From Actinospica acidithermotolerans (GTDB lineage Bacteria; Actinomycetota; Actinomycetes; Streptomycetales; Catenulisporaceae): DNA of 54,434 nt. The DNA lies in the NCBI RefSeq assembly GCF_018139625.1, contig NZ_JAGSOH010000040.1:1-54434 (forward strand), read 5' to 3'. The notes beneath the pieces were generated by a model. The model was not told the DNA's origin. It made no database searches and saw nothing but the letters and a program-made list of their open reading frames with translations. Both the position numbers and the translations under genes were made by a program. The first letter of the stretch is position 1. Each line of letters starts with the position of its first letter. This document shows, piece after piece, positions 53,952-54,434 of this stretch.

Positions 53952-54434
53952 ATGCCTACCTCCACCACGTCTCTCAGCCGCTCCTCCGAAGTACCCGTCG
54001 GCCGCCTCGACCTGTCCGGTTCGCCGCGCCTGAGCAGCGGCATCGACAAGCAGCACGTCTGCGCCCTGGCACAGCTCGACCCGCCGACGCTCCCTCCCGT
54101 ACTCGTCCACCAGCGCACCCTTCGCGTGATCGACGGGATTCACCGAGTCCACGCCGCGATCCTGCGCGGAGACGCGACGATCGCCGCCGAGCTGATCGAC
54201 TGCGACGAGGCCGAGATCTTCATCCGCGCCGTCCAGGCCAATGCAACCCACGGCCTTCCGCTCTCCCTCGACGACCGCCGAGCCGCCGCGAGCCGAATCC
54301 TCGAGACCCACCCCCAGTGGTCGGACCGCATGATCGCCAAGATCGCCGGCCTCTCCCCGAACACCGTGGGCGCCATCCGCCGCCGCCAGGCCGACGCGCC
54401 TTCCCCCGCCCCCCGCCACCGCATCGGCCTAGAC
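53952..54434 (+). CDS. StrR-like / ParB-fold pathway regulator, 3' end outside window
   Basis: From ATG 53952 (AGGGG upstream) the frame stays open for 161 codons to the window end. It reads PVGRLDLSGSPRLSSG, PPTLPPVLVHQRTLRVIDGIHRVHAA, FIRAVQANATHGLPLSLDDR, HPQWSDRMIAKIAGLSPNTVGAIRRR. This is the ParB-like N-terminal domain plus HTH found in StrR-type activators of antibiotic gene clusters. The C-terminal part lies beyond the edge. It is divergent from the SARP-M16 gene. Confidence 0.8.
   Translation, partial: MPTSTTSLSRSSEVPVGRLDLSGSPRLSSGIDKQHVCALAQLDPPTLPPVLVHQRTLRVIDGIHRVHAAILRGDATIAAELIDCDEAEIFIRAVQANATHGLPLSLDDRRAAASRILETHPQWSDRMIAKIAGLSPNTVGAIRRRQADAPSPAPRHRIGLD

Overview
This window is chromosomal DNA from a high-GC actinomycete, probably a filamentous, aerobic soil genus. 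The support is the very high G+C, frequent GTG and TTG starts, a SARP-type regulator, an RpfB resuscitation factor, a LytR-CpsA-Psr wall ligase, a bacterial protein O-mannosyltransferase and a StrR-like regulator at the right edge. The genus cannot be fixed from the sequence. I saw no rRNA, tRNA, CRISPR, IS element or prophage.

Layout. 1-6108: end of a DUF3592-like membrane protein, an APC permease, an acyl-CoA dehydrogenase, a divergent UDP-glucose dehydrogenase and a DUF4232 lipoprotein. 6205-10821: purK-purE, a GtrA protein and a two-component pair. 11047-20537: secreted GH30-ricin glycosidase, a heterodimeric ABC exporter, a cold-shock protein with a long leader, fdhD, and a secreted S53 peptidase. 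20704-25031: a VOC protein, an unusual tandem-HTH regulator and a NACHT-LRR NTPase. 25072-36619: a conserved housekeeping block of ABC-F ATPase and PMT on the minus strand, then rsmI, metG, tatD, rpfB, rsmA and ispE on the plus strand. 36692-44784: LCP ligase and a five-gene beta-oxidation operon (acyl-CoA dehydrogenase, thiolase, SDR, MaoC, acyl-CoA ligase) facing its TetR regulator. 44770-50142: D,D-carboxypeptidase, APC permease, pirin, a small protein, a secreted trypsin-like protease and an ArsC-family reductase. 50278-54434: accessory end with two orphan small genes, a SARP-M16 peptidase-membrane fusion and a truncated StrR-like regulator, suggesting that a biosynthetic cluster begins beyond the right edge.

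The most unusual structures are: (i) a 70-bp tandem array between rsmA and ispE in which every unit repeats the ispE Shine-Dalgarno and TTG start, giving a ladder of four overlapping leader ORFs before the real gene; (ii) the SARP/BTAD-M16-collagen-like-two-TM fusion protein, with four head-to-tail 11-bp repeats of the SARP-operator type in its divergent promoter region; (iii) the NACHT-LRR protein just downstream of an ABC-F gene; (iv) a 153-residue protein made of two LuxR-type HTH domains; and (v) at least eleven genes with a TAnnnT hexamer 6-8 nt before the start codon, which predicts leaderless mRNAs and corrects several starts.
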